A DNA stretch of 64,000 nt, from positions 1 to 64,000 of the forward strand of contig JADJXJ010000003.1 in NCBI GenBank assembly GCA_016715945.1, in the 5' to 3' direction. Source of the DNA: Bacteroidota bacterium (GTDB taxonomy: Bacteria > Bacteroidota > Bacteroidia > Bacteroidales > F082). Position numbers and translations under genes: made by a program. The notes under the pieces were generated by a model. It had not been told where the DNA came from. It saw nothing but the letters and a program-made list of their open reading frames with translations, and made no database searches. Shown here piece after piece: positions 33,136 to 42,386 of the stretch (position 1 is its first letter; the number at the start of each line of letters is the position of its first letter).

Positions 33136-35657
33136 AGCCCAGCGCATTCTTATTTGGCCTGCTGATGGTTATTCAGCTTTCGTTGTCTGGCCAGGATATC
33201 TTTGGTCCGGCTGGCTTGCGAAACCTGAATCCCGCCTCGCTTAGCAATGTGCAAATCCAGGCCATCCGTACCCAGGTGAAAGCTTCCGGGCTGTCGGATA
33301 ACGACCTGCGCACCTACCTCATGGGCAAAGGGATGAGCCAGAACAGCGCTTCCGAGCTGATCCGCCGCTTGCAGGAAACATCCACAGGCCAGGCTGCGCA
33401 ACAACCCCAGGAAAGCAGCTCAGTGCAAAACATCCCTCCGGCTACCGAGAGCCAGAAACTCCCTGCCTCAACCCATGATTCGCTTTTCGGCGCATCATTG
33501 TTCACCAACAGCCAGCTCAACTTTGCCCCGCCCCAGTTCTTTGCCACCCCGGTGAACTACATCCTCGGCCCTGGCGACCTGGTTAACCTGAGTATCACAG
33601 GAAATCAGGAGATTTTTACCGACATCCGGGTTGAGCCTTCGGGCAACCTCCGGCTCCCTTATGCAGGCAACCTCATGGTTGGGGGGCTTACCATAGAACA
33701 GGCTGCGCAAAAGGTGCAGGCCGCACTTGCACGCCATGGCTTTGAGTCGCTGCGCGACGGAGGTTCAAGGCTTACCCTCAGCATGTCGGCCTATCGATCC
33801 ATACCGGTTACCATCATTGGTGCCAAACAACCCGGCAACTATTACGTATCCTCCATTGCCACAGCTTTCCACCTGATTCACCTTGCCGGCGGCCCCGGAC
33901 CAGCTGGTTCCTACAGGGATATCGAAGTGATCCGCAAAGGGGAAGTGGTGGCAAAAATCGACCTGTACGACTTTCTGGTCAGGGGCGATATGCGCAATAA
34001 CGTACGCCTTGAAGAAAACGACCTGATCAATATTCCGGCATATCAGATCATGGTCCGGCTCGAAGGCGCCGTCAAGCGTCCCGGATGGTTCATGCTCAAA
34101 CAAGGCGAAACACTTGCCGACCTGATGAATTTTGCCGGTGGATTTGGTCCGGAAGCCTTTCAGGGCCATATTGCAGTGGAGCAGATCGGAAGCAATGCCC
34201 TGTTTTCCAAAACTATTGCACTGGAAGATTTTAACCGCTACCTGCCGGCAAACGGCGACCGTTTTTACGTGGGAACAGTGACCGACGAACGCTACCACAG
34301 GGTGTTTATCACGGGTGCCATCAAACGACCCGGTGCCTACGGTTGGCAGCAAGGGTTAAAACTCTCAGAGCTTATATCCTTGGCCGGAGGCCCTGCCGAA
34401 AGTCTGCTCGAAACCAGAGGCCTGATTTATCGCTCTGGTAAAAACCATACCAACGCTTACCTCCGTTTCGTTCCCGCCGAAATTCTTCAATCCAGTGCGG
34501 ATATCCTGCTCATGGACGGCGACTCCATCGTGCTATCCGACCGCAAAGCATTTTTCCCCTACGGATTTGTGGATGTGGTGGGCGAGGTGAATGGGCCGGG
34601 TCGCTTCATTCTTGCACCGGGAATGACCGCCCTGGATGCCGCCCTGCTCGCTGGTGGAATGAAAATCTCTGCAATCACCCACAAGATTGAAATTGTCCGA
34701 CGCAACGAAAACTTCGGCAAGTCAACGGTTGCGCTCGAAGTGAAAGCCGATTCTGACGCCTCCCTCAGAATCAGAGCCGACGAAGTGGAACTGAAACATC
34801 AGGATGTGGTGATTGTCAAACCAGACCCGGACTTACGTAACCAACATATCGTGTACCTGCGTGGCGAGGTTTCAAGTCCGGGACCATATGTCCTGCTCGA
34901 ACGCAACGAAAAAATCAGCAGCCTGCTTCAACGGGCCGGTGGCCTGACAAACTTTGCCGACGAGAATGCAGTATTTATCCTTCGCAAAAACACCAATCCC
35001 TTGCTTCAGCGCGACTACACAAGCATCTCAAACGATGCTGATGCCTTGTTTGAGCTCGACTCACTGGCCGCTCAACGGGCAGTTGCCGAAGCATTCAACC
35101 GGAATAACACGCTGAATCGCCTCAACCAAAGCCCATCCTCAAACTTTGGCCAAACAAGTACTTTTTCTACTGGTTTCAGCATGGAATATGGACTGAGGAG
35201 CGAACCGGATGAAGAACTCATTCACATTGCCCTGAGCAACGTAAATAACATCATACGTCGGCCTGGCAGCCGGAACGACCTCCAACTGCAGGACGGTGAC
35301 GAGATCGTGGTGTTGGAAAAAGACAACAGCGTTTCCGTCAGGGGTATGGTCAATAACCAGATCACTGTCAACTACTCCGGTAAGAATGTAAGAACCTATA
35401 TCTCAGAAGCTGGTGGTGTGCTCCACAATGGCGCCAGAAACAGCCTCTTCGTCCTGCAACCCAACGGAAAGGCCGCCATGACGAAAAGTTTCCTGGGAAT
35501 TAAAAACTACCCTGACGTACAACCCGGAAGCATCATCGTCGTGCCGGCAAAACCTGAAACCAAACGACGCATCGACCCTGCAGCTTCAGCTGCCATTGCT
35601 TCTATCATCACCTCCGTAAGCAGCCTGCTGTTTATCATCATCTCTGCCAGCAAATAA
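33132..35657 (+). CDS. Wza-like polysaccharide export protein with multiple SLBB domains
   Basis: An 841-residue exported protein. The signal peptide (about 1-20, MKPSAFLFGLLMVIQLSLSG) has no lipobox Cys, unlike E. coli Wza. The Poly_export domain starts near 137 (YILGPGDLVNLSITGNQEI). About six SLBB/beta-grasp repeats follow, each with a G-x-[VI]-xxPG core (GAKQPGNYY, GAVKRPGWF, GAIKRPGAY, GEVNGPGRF, GEVSSPGPY, GMVNNQITV) and ending AGG. A C-terminal hydrophobic helix (IASIITSVSSLLFIIIS) may be the outer-membrane segment. It forms the export channel for the polymer made by the upstream genes. Confidence 0.9.
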   Translation: MKPSAFLFGLLMVIQLSLSGQDIFGPAGLRNLNPASLSNVQIQAIRTQVKASGLSDNDLRTYLMGKGMSQNSASELIRRLQETSTGQAAQQPQESSSVQNIPPATESQKLPASTHDSLFGASLFTNSQLNFAPPQFFATPVNYILGPGDLVNLSITGNQEIFTDIRVEPSGNLRLPYAGNLMVGGLTIEQAAQKVQAALARHGFESLRDGGSRLTLSMSAYRSIPVTIIGAKQPGNYYVSSIATAFHLIHLAGGPGPAGSYRDIEVIRKGEVVAKIDLYDFLVRGDMRNNVRLEENDLINIPAYQIMVRLEGAVKRPGWFMLKQGETLADLMNFAGGFGPEAFQGHIAVEQIGSNALFSKTIALEDFNRYLPANGDRFYVGTVTDERYHRVFITGAIKRPGAYGWQQGLKLSELISLAGGPAESLLETRGLIYRSGKNHTNAYLRFVPAEILQSSADILLMDGDSIVLSDRKAFFPYGFVDVVGEVNGPGRFILAPGMTALDAALLAGGMKISAITHKIEIVRRNENFGKSTVALEVKADSDASLRIRADEVELKHQDVVIVKPDPDLRNQHIVYLRGEVSSPGPYVLLERNEKISSLLQRAGGLTNFADENAVFILRKNTNPLLQRDYTSISNDADALFELDSLAAQRAVAEAFNRNNTLNRLNQSPSSNFGQTSTFSTGFSMEYGLRSEPDEELIHIALSNVNNIIRRPGSRNDLQLQDGDEIVVLEKDNSVSVRGMVNNQITVNYSGKNVRTYISEAGGVLHNGARNSLFVLQPNGKAAMTKSFLGIKNYPDVQPGSIIVVPAKPETKRRIDPAASAAIASIITSVSSLLFIIISASK

Positions 35658-36368
35658 TCAGCTGCCTTGGAGCACACGGTATCGTACCACCTGCCAGTCG
35701 ATGCCAAACAATGGAAACTGCCAGCGGATTATGCCTGCATCCGGGCTGATGTATCGCACAGAGCGTGTCCCCTGAAACGAACGGTCTGTTTCCAGGACCA
35801 CCCTGCCCACATCTTGAAAAGTCAACGTCTTTTGCTGATAGCTCGACATAACTGTATCTATCCTGACCAAAGGTTCATCAAGCCCGCTCGTCCGTACTGG
35901 CCAGCCTCCATCCGGGTGCGCAGGATAATAATACATACGCGTCCTTCCTTTGGATTTTCCCTCATGAAAAAATTCAATGGTCAGGTAATGACAGGGCTCT
36001 TTGTTTGCGCCAATCGGAGGACAAAACGAAGAACTTTCGCTGACGATTTCATACTCCATCCCGTAAAAGGGCCAGGCAACACGCACTTTCAACACCTCTT
36101 TACGTGCAATAGCCTCCCGGCTCCCGGGGTGCAACACATCCACAGTATCTATCCTGCTGCTCAACACATAGACCGAATCGCGGAAAAAGGCCCCTGTAGC
36201 CTGCTCCTCAAGTATCCAGTAGCTTCCCGGAAGATGATAAAAAGCGCGCTTTAGCTCAGTTGGAAGAGAAGTGTCCTTTACTGGCACAGCTGGTTCCGTG
36301 CATGCGGATAACCAAACCAATCCGATTAACCACTTAAACCTGATTTTAATCAAACGACCGAATGACAT
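35658..36368 (-). CDS. Hypothetical lipoprotein
   Basis: A 236-residue protein with a basic N terminus, hydrophobic helix and lipobox LSAC (lipidated Cys23), so it is membrane anchored in the envelope. The mature part is beta-rich (SYWILEEQATGAFFRDSVYVLSS, VAWPFYGMEYEIVSESSSF) and resembles lipocalin-like Bacteroidota lipoproteins only in general character; I do not recognise the family. It converges on the wza-like gene with abutting stop codons and is divergent from the dehydratase gene. Confidence 0.75.
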   Translation of the reverse strand: MSFGRLIKIRFKWLIGLVWLSACTEPAVPVKDTSLPTELKRAFYHLPGSYWILEEQATGAFFRDSVYVLSSRIDTVDVLHPGSREAIARKEVLKVRVAWPFYGMEYEIVSESSSFCPPIGANKEPCHYLTIEFFHEGKSKGRTRMYYYPAHPDGGWPVRTSGLDEPLVRIDTVMSSYQQKTLTFQDVGRVVLETDRSFQGTRSVRYISPDAGIIRWQFPLFGIDWQVVRYRVLQGS

Positions 36369-36395
36369 ATGCAGCGTTAATCACTATTGATGTGA

Positions 36396-36403
36396 CAAAT
36401 GTA
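36396..36403 (-). promoter_or_regulatory. Putative -7 box for the lipoprotein gene
   Basis: On the minus strand TACATTTG matches TAnnTTTG, 27 nt before ATG 36368. Confidence 0.45.
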
Positions 36404-36567
36404 CCCTTTACCTGAATCAAACATCTGTTGGCAGATGACTTAATGTGACTATTAATAATTTGTGCATGAGGTGTATAGCAAAAATCTCAATCAAATCCAT
36501 GTACGGATATTTATTTTTGGGGACGCATGCAATACCATCTCCAAAGGTAAATGTATTCAAAAAAAAA

Positions 36568-36598
36568 TTGAGTCCCGTATGTGATTTATGTAAATTTG
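36568..36598 (+). promoter_or_regulatory. Putative promoter for the WbpM-like gene
   Basis: TTG at 36568-36570 and TAAATTTG at 36591-36598 with a 20-nt spacer fit the Bacteroidota -33/-7 pattern. The ATG is 92 nt downstream, leaving an unusually long leader. The 322-nt gap between the divergent lipoprotein and dehydratase genes otherwise shows no gene. Confidence 0.45.
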
Positions 36599-36690
36599 CT
36601 TTTCATTACAGCAACCTTAGCGAACCAACGTGCATCTGAAGCATCGTAAACCAACAGAATTCACTGAAGTTGCCAACCAAACCAACCAAT

Positions 36691-38613
36691 ATGGTTTCAT
36701 CGCTGGCTAAAAGATACTCGGACAAGTTTCTCTCGCGCTGGATCGTATTTATCTTCGACAGCGTAACGGTGTATGCCACCTTCATCCTGGCCAACCTGAT
36801 CAGGCACAACTTCGAATACATTGCGCTCAATCCTTATACTGTTGAGCGACAGTCGATTATCGTGCTTGTCCTTTACCTTACAGGGTTTCTGCTCACCGAT
36901 TCCTACCGTGGCATCATCCGCCTCACCGGCATGGCCGATGCCCTGCGCCTGTTCAAAGCCACCGGCGGCGCATTTCTGGTGCTGCTGTTCATCAGCCTGC
37001 TCGCCCGCGACCTTCAGCTTGGCAAAACCTATGTGCCCCCCTTGTCGGTTTCCATCATTCACTTCCTGCTTGCCGTATTTACCCTGGTGGGCAGCCGCTT
37101 TGTCATCAAGTCCATCTACAGCCAGTTGCTCAACCAACAAAACCGCAGGCGCATCCGTGTGGTCATCTATGGGGCCGGAGCGGCCGGCATGCTCACCCGC
37201 AATGCCCTGATTCAGGATGTGCTGTTTCACTACGATATCATTGCTTTCATAGACGACAACAGCTCCAAGGTCAACAAAACCCTCGAAGGTATCCCGGTCA
37301 TGTCGGCCGACAAGGTGCTCGATGCAGCCTTTATCAAACGCAACAAGGTGAGCCAGCTCATCATTGCCATCCAGCGTATGGATGTGAACTACCGCAACCA
37401 GGTCATCGAGAAAGGCCTCGATCTCAACCTGCAGGTCAAGGTCGTTCCGCCCATCGACAACTGGATCAACGGCCAGCTGAGCGCCGGCCAGCTGCGCCAG
37501 GTAGCCATCGAAGAATTGCTGGAGCGCGATCCCATCCGGCTCGACAACGAACAGGTGGCTGCCGAACTGCACAATAAAATCATCATGGTTACCGGTGCGG
37601 CAGGTTCCATCGGAAGCGAGATAGCCCGGCAGGTGCTGAGCTACAAACCCGGCCGGCTCATCCTGGTCGACCAGGCCGAATCAGCCCTGTTCGACCTGCA
37701 GCAGGAAATCAATAGCAAAGAAAAACTCAGGCTTTTGGCCGACAGGGTAGTATATGTGGTGGCCAGCGTGAAAGACAGGATGCGTATGGAAGGGCTGTTC
37801 CGCAAATACAAGCCTGGTGTCGTTTACCACGCCGCAGCCTACAAACATGTACCCCTGATGGAAGACCACCCCTACGAGGCGGTGATGATCAACGTGTTTG
37901 GCACCAAGGTGCTTGCCGACCTGGCTGTGGCTTACAAGGTGAAAAAATTCGTGATGGTGAGCACCGACAAGGCGGTGAACCCCACCAATGTGATGGGCGC
38001 CACCAAACGCATTGCCGAGATGTATGTGCAATGCCTGAGCAACGGCAGCACCCAGTTTATCACCACCCGTTTCGGGAATGTGCTGGGCTCCAACGGCTCC
38101 GTGATTCCCCTCTTCCGGAAGCAGATCGAAAAAGGCGGCCCGGTCACCATCACCCACCGCGACATCACCCGCTATTTCATGACCATCCCCGAAGCATGTA
38201 ACCTCGTGCTCGAAGCCGGTGCCATGGGCAACGGAGGCGAAATTTTTGTGTTCGACATGGGCCGTCCGGTCAAAATCATCGACCTCGCACGCAAGATGAT
38301 CAAGCTGAGCGGTTTGGTCCCCGATGTGGACATACGCATCGAAGAGGTCGGACTCCGTCCGGGCGAAAAACTCTACGAAGAACTGCTGGCCGGGGAAGAA
38401 AACACCATCCATACCCACCACCGCAAAATCATGCGCGCCAGGGTACGCGAAGTGGACTACCAGTGGATCTGCACCCAGCTCAACGAATTGTCGCACCTCA
38501 TCCTCGATGGCGACGACTTCCGCCTGGTCGAGAAAATGAAAGCCATGGTGCCCGAATTCATCAGCAACAATTCGGTGTTCGAGAAATTGGACCAAAAAAC
38601 CGGGGGAAGTTGA
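36691..38613 (+). CDS. Membrane-bound UDP-sugar 4,6-dehydratase (WbpM/CapD/PglF type)
   Basis: About 640 residues from ATG 36691. Four N-terminal membrane helices are followed by a first Rossmann domain (VVIYGAGAAGMLTR) and the catalytic SDR domain. The latter has the NAD motif VTGAAGSIGSEIA, VYHAAAYKHVPLMED, and the active-site STDKAVNPTNVMGATKR, where Met replaces the usual SDR Tyr, as is normal in WbpM/PglF. It converts UDP-GlcNAc to the 4-keto-6-deoxy sugar, the first step towards bacillosamine, QuiNAc or FucNAc. The PglE- and PglD-like genes at 12-13 and 7.6 kb could supply the following steps. Confidence 0.92.
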   Translation: MVSSLAKRYSDKFLSRWIVFIFDSVTVYATFILANLIRHNFEYIALNPYTVERQSIIVLVLYLTGFLLTDSYRGIIRLTGMADALRLFKATGGAFLVLLFISLLARDLQLGKTYVPPLSVSIIHFLLAVFTLVGSRFVIKSIYSQLLNQQNRRRIRVVIYGAGAAGMLTRNALIQDVLFHYDIIAFIDDNSSKVNKTLEGIPVMSADKVLDAAFIKRNKVSQLIIAIQRMDVNYRNQVIEKGLDLNLQVKVVPPIDNWINGQLSAGQLRQVAIEELLERDPIRLDNEQVAAELHNKIIMVTGAAGSIGSEIARQVLSYKPGRLILVDQAESALFDLQQEINSKEKLRLLADRVVYVVASVKDRMRMEGLFRKYKPGVVYHAAAYKHVPLMEDHPYEAVMINVFGTKVLADLAVAYKVKKFVMVSTDKAVNPTNVMGATKRIAEMYVQCLSNGSTQFITTRFGNVLGSNGSVIPLFRKQIEKGGPVTITHRDITRYFMTIPEACNLVLEAGAMGNGGEIFVFDMGRPVKIIDLARKMIKLSGLVPDVDIRIEEVGLRPGEKLYEELLAGEENTIHTHHRKIMRARVREVDYQWICTQLNELSHLILDGDDFRLVEKMKAMVPEFISNNSVFEKLDQKTGGS

Positions 38614-38701
38614 GTTCATTCACAGTGAGGAGTAAACGGACAAGTCCTCTGCTTAGCATTTGCGTGGCATCACGCCCATCCGAACTGCATAAAAATATTC
38701 T

Positions 38702-40411
38702 GTGAAAACCGAGCCTAACCTTAAAATTTCACCCTTACTTTTATGGCTGCTATTGGTGGGTCGTATGCTTCCTGCTCAGTCATGGTACACCACCACAGGT
38801 TCTGTCAACGAATCAATGGTGTTGCGGCAATTGGTGATTGAGGGCAGGCTTCCGGCTGAATTTTCACCTGAAATCAGGCCCTGGCCCGTGCATCGTATTG
38901 AAAAATGGGTTAATTCGCTCCAGCGGCTTGATAGCAACAATAAGGGAATACATGGCAGTCGATGGCTGGCCTACGAAAATGCTTATGGCCAGATTCAAAA
39001 TGATGCGCAGAAAAAAGCCAGCACTAAATGGAAGCCGTGGTTATCGAATCCTGCACGTTTTGCAGAGGCTGCCTCAGAAAGAACATATGTGGCCATCAAC
39101 CCGGGTTTCGATTTCTCACTCGGTTTAAGCCATAAGGAACAACTGCCCTTGTTTGTCAATCACCGCATGTTGGAAGTCAAAGGGCATATTGCGAAAAAGA
39201 TCGGTTTTTATAGTCGCGTTGATGAAACCCAGTTGCGGGCAGCTGTTCATGAACAGGAATTTTTCAATAAGTGGCAGGTTTATCCAGGTGCCCATCTGGT
39301 CAAACCATACCGCACCAGGGGTTACGATTTTCTTACTTCCTCGGGTTACCTTGTGTATTCACCTTTGGAGGAGGTGACGATACAGTTCGGTCAGGACAAG
39401 AATTTTATTGGAAATGGGATGCGTTCGTTGTTGCTCTCCGATTTTGCAACGCCCTATCCTTTTTTGAAAATTCATACCCGTGTTGGTAAGTTCGATTATG
39501 TCAATATGTACGCCCGGCTCACCGATCGTTACACACGACTGGTCAACCCCTGGCAGCATGCACTGCTTCCGGCAAAATATTATGCCATGCATTACCTTGC
39601 TTTTCAGCCATCCACGCGTTTCAGGGCAGGATTGTTCGAGGCTGCAATGTTTCATGACAACAATGGCACGGGCAAAGGTTTTGATATTTCTTACCTGAAT
39701 CCGGTTATCCTTTACCGGGCCATCGAGCACCAGCGGGGCGACCCTGATAAGATGACGGTTGGGGTTAACGCACAGTATTTGTTCGGCCGGGGCTTGGAAT
39801 GTTATGGGCAATTTTTACTGAACGAATTCAGGTTTTACGACCTGATTCGGGGTACAGGTTCGCATGCCAACAAATTTGGTTGGCAGGCCGGCTTGCGGTA
39901 TGCTTCCGATGATCCGATCCGCGGTTTGGAGTTGCAAGCCGAGCTAAACCGCATCAGGCCCTATACCTATGCACATTACACCATTAGCGGTACCTATCCG
40001 GTAAATAGTTACAGCCATCAGAACCAGCCACTTGCTCATCCTTTGGGAGCCAACCTGAACGAATGGTTGCTAATGGTGTCTTTCATGCCTTTGCCCCGTT
40101 TTCATGCAGGGTTCATTGGGCAATATGCTTTCTATGGCGCCGACAGCGCCGGCAGCAACTGGGGGGGCAATATCTTTCTGGATTACCACACCTACGAACG
40201 CGAAACCGGCAACAGGGTAGGGCAGGGGGTCAAAACCCGCCTGATCAATGCCAATGCCTGGATCAGCTACGAGCTCCGGCATGCGCTCTACCTCAGCCTC
40301 GAAGCCCGTTTGCGCCGCCTGCGCAGCCAGATTCCCCAACGCAATACCACCGACGCCTACCTCGGCCTGGCCCTCCGCCTCAATCTACCCGCCCAACACT
40401 GGCACTACTAA
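38702..40411 (+). CDS. Wzi/RemB-like outer-membrane beta-barrel protein
   Basis: A 569-residue protein starting at GTG 38702. A signal peptide (LKISPLLLWLLLVGRMLPAQS) is followed by a long barrel. The motif IQFGQDKNFIGNGMRSLLLSDFATPYPFLK, then AMFHDNNGTGKGFDISYLNPVILYRA, is characteristic of the RemB/Wzi-like Bacteroidota group linked to gliding and capsule. It is 88 nt downstream of the dehydratase gene. It differs clearly from the Wzi at 30.7 kb, so the window encodes two capsule-barrel proteins that may serve different polymers. Confidence 0.82.
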   Translation: MKTEPNLKISPLLLWLLLVGRMLPAQSWYTTTGSVNESMVLRQLVIEGRLPAEFSPEIRPWPVHRIEKWVNSLQRLDSNNKGIHGSRWLAYENAYGQIQNDAQKKASTKWKPWLSNPARFAEAASERTYVAINPGFDFSLGLSHKEQLPLFVNHRMLEVKGHIAKKIGFYSRVDETQLRAAVHEQEFFNKWQVYPGAHLVKPYRTRGYDFLTSSGYLVYSPLEEVTIQFGQDKNFIGNGMRSLLLSDFATPYPFLKIHTRVGKFDYVNMYARLTDRYTRLVNPWQHALLPAKYYAMHYLAFQPSTRFRAGLFEAAMFHDNNGTGKGFDISYLNPVILYRAIEHQRGDPDKMTVGVNAQYLFGRGLECYGQFLLNEFRFYDLIRGTGSHANKFGWQAGLRYASDDPIRGLELQAELNRIRPYTYAHYTISGTYPVNSYSHQNQPLAHPLGANLNEWLLMVSFMPLPRFHAGFIGQYAFYGADSAGSNWGGNIFLDYHTYERETGNRVGQGVKTRLINANAWISYELRHALYLSLEARLRRLRSQIPQRNTTDAYLGLALRLNLPAQHWHY

Positions 40412-42386
40412 ACCCCACCACTGCGCGCTTGCCGAAGCCTTCCTTCCTTACAAGCAACCATCCCCGCCAATCAGCCAGATCAGCGTCCAATCCTTGAATC
40501 AGGAATTCCAGGATTCCTGATTCAAAAATTCCAAGATTGGTTTAACGCCTGACTATAAAGGGGTTACGAGTTGCGAGTTGGGGGTTACGGGAGGTTGACG
40601 GTAGTTGTCATTGTTGTCGGTGGTTGTCATGGTTCAGTTCAGCTTGCAAGTTTCAGTGAACTGTGAAATTGTATTGAACTGAACTCCTTTTGAAATAATA
40701 GAATGCAATCAAAGCGCTTAAGCAGAATTACTTTACGCTTTCACCGGGCTGGGCGGGGAGGAAGGGCGAACGGCGGGAAGGGCGGAGGAGGGTTGTCATT
40801 GTTGTTTGTGGTTGTCATTGTTGTCGTTGTTGTAATAGTTATGTTTAGCGTGCAAGTTTCCGTTGGTTATGAGGTAGTTATGAAATAAAATTTATTGTAA
40901 GAGCTAGATTATACTTAAAGTGCTCAAGCAGAAACACTTGGCACTTTCACCGGGCTGGGCGGGGAGGAAGGTCGAACGGCGGGAAGGGCCTGGTGTGAAT
41001 GCAGCAAGGGCAGCAAATCTTGTGAGGCAGCCCGCGCACAGCGCGGGCTGTTTGCGTTACAGCATGCGGGCAGGAAAATCCAGTTAAGTGTTTTGCTCCT
41101 GCGCAATGCGGGCAGAAGAAAAGAGGGTTTGCATGCTGTAATGCACTCCTCACTTAGATTTGCGTCCTTGCTGCAGAGCGGGGAAGTAGTTTCGTTGGCC
41201 CAAGGCTCCACCTGAGGCGGACACGCTTTTTGGTTCGTCTGGGCCAGCAAAAGAACAAGAAAAAAAGGCTTTGGTTTTGGGATACCAATAGGCCGAACGT
41301 AGGTTGTCATTTTTGTCCCTGTTCGTTACAAGCTACTGTTTTCCATTAGTTTGATGGAGTATTTTAGTTGAAGCGCCTCCTTTGCAGGAAAGTTTGATGC
41401 TTCGTAGCGTCAGATTTTTCTTTTCCACTTTTTCTTGATAAAAAGTGGAGTAAAAATCAAGCCCGGGCGAATGCTCCCCGCCCTTTCCAAAAACTTGAAA
41501 TCCAGTGGGGCGGGCGGCAGAATCAGGAATTCCAGGATTCCTGATTCAAAAATTCAAAGATTTGTTTAGCGCCTGACTATAAAGGGGTTACGAGTTGCGA
41601 GTTGGGGGTTACGGGAGGTTGACGGTAGTTGTCATTGTTGTCGGTTGTTGTCATGGTTCAGTTCAGCTTGCAAGTTTCAGTGAACTGTGAAATTGTATTG
41701 AACTGAACTCCATTTGAAATAATAGAATGCAATCAAAGCGCTTAAGCAGAATTACTTGACGCTTTCACCGGGCTGGGCGGGGAGGAAGGGCGAACGGCGG
41801 GAAGGGCGGAGAAGGGTTGTCGTTGTTGTCGTTATTGTCGTTGTTGTCATAGTTCAGTTTAGCGTGCAAGTTTCCGTTGCTTATGAGGTAGTTATGAAAT
41901 AAAATTTATTGTAAGAGCTAGATTACACTTAAAGTGCTCAAGCAGAAACACTTCACACTTCACCTGGTAAGGCGGGGAGGCCGGGCGAACGGCGGGAAGG
42001 GCGGAGAAGGGTTGTCATTGTTTTCATGGTTGTCGTGGTTGTGATGTTTTAGTTCAGTTTGTAAGTTTCAGTTAACCATGAAATTATTTTGAACAGAACT
42101 TCTTTTGAAATGATAGAGTGCAATTAAAACACTCAAGCAGAAATGCTTGACACCTTCACCGGGCTGAGCGGGGAGGTAGCTTCGTTCGCCCTTAATTTTT
42201 GGTTCTTTTGATTAAGCAAAAGAACAAGAAAAAAAGCCACCGGTTTTGGGATACCAAAGGCCCAAAATTCCAATACCCCCTAAACCGTCACCCGTCACAT
42301 CGTCACCCGCCACCCGCCACCTCATTTCCTCCTTCCTCAAAAATTATGTCATAAAAACATTATTTTTGTAAAACATAATTTTAAGA
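40412..42386. repeat. Repeat island with long direct repeats
   Basis: No credible gene in nearly 2 kb. Segments 40495-40790 and 41522-41815 are near-identical direct repeats. Each runs from a palindrome (AATCAGGAAT / ATTCCTGATT) through GGGGTTACGAGTTGCGAG, a GTTGTC microsatellite and CAGTTCAGCTTGCAAG to CACCGGGCTGGGCGGGGAG. Further shortened units follow at 40800-41000, 41815-42010 and 42010-42180. A CCACTTTTT / AAAAAGTGG hairpin with loop CTTGAT is at 41436-41459, and GTTCTTTTG / CAAAAGAAC near 42204-42227. A TATTTTTG -7 box at 42361-42368 serves the next gene. Confidence 0.8.
41001..41174. repeat. Two-arm palindromic repeat, copy 4 (subfamily A)
   Basis: Outer arms GCAGCAAGG / CCTTGCTGC, middle GCAAATCT / AGATTTGC and GTGAGG / CCTCAC, internal hairpin AGCCCGCGC / GCGCGGGCT, distal stem TTACAGCATGC / GCATGCTGTAA. 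Confidence 0.8.

Noticed and set aside
41001..41174. tRNA or tmRNA cloverleaf
   Set aside because: The two-arm fold recalls a cloverleaf, but there is no T-loop GTTCGA consensus, anticodon arm or CCA end, and several near-identical copies exist.
40580..42060. Possible CRISPR array in the GTTGTC-rich island
   Set aside because: Repeat spacing is irregular, the spacers are themselves repeated, no constant 25-40-bp repeat exists and no cas genes are present.
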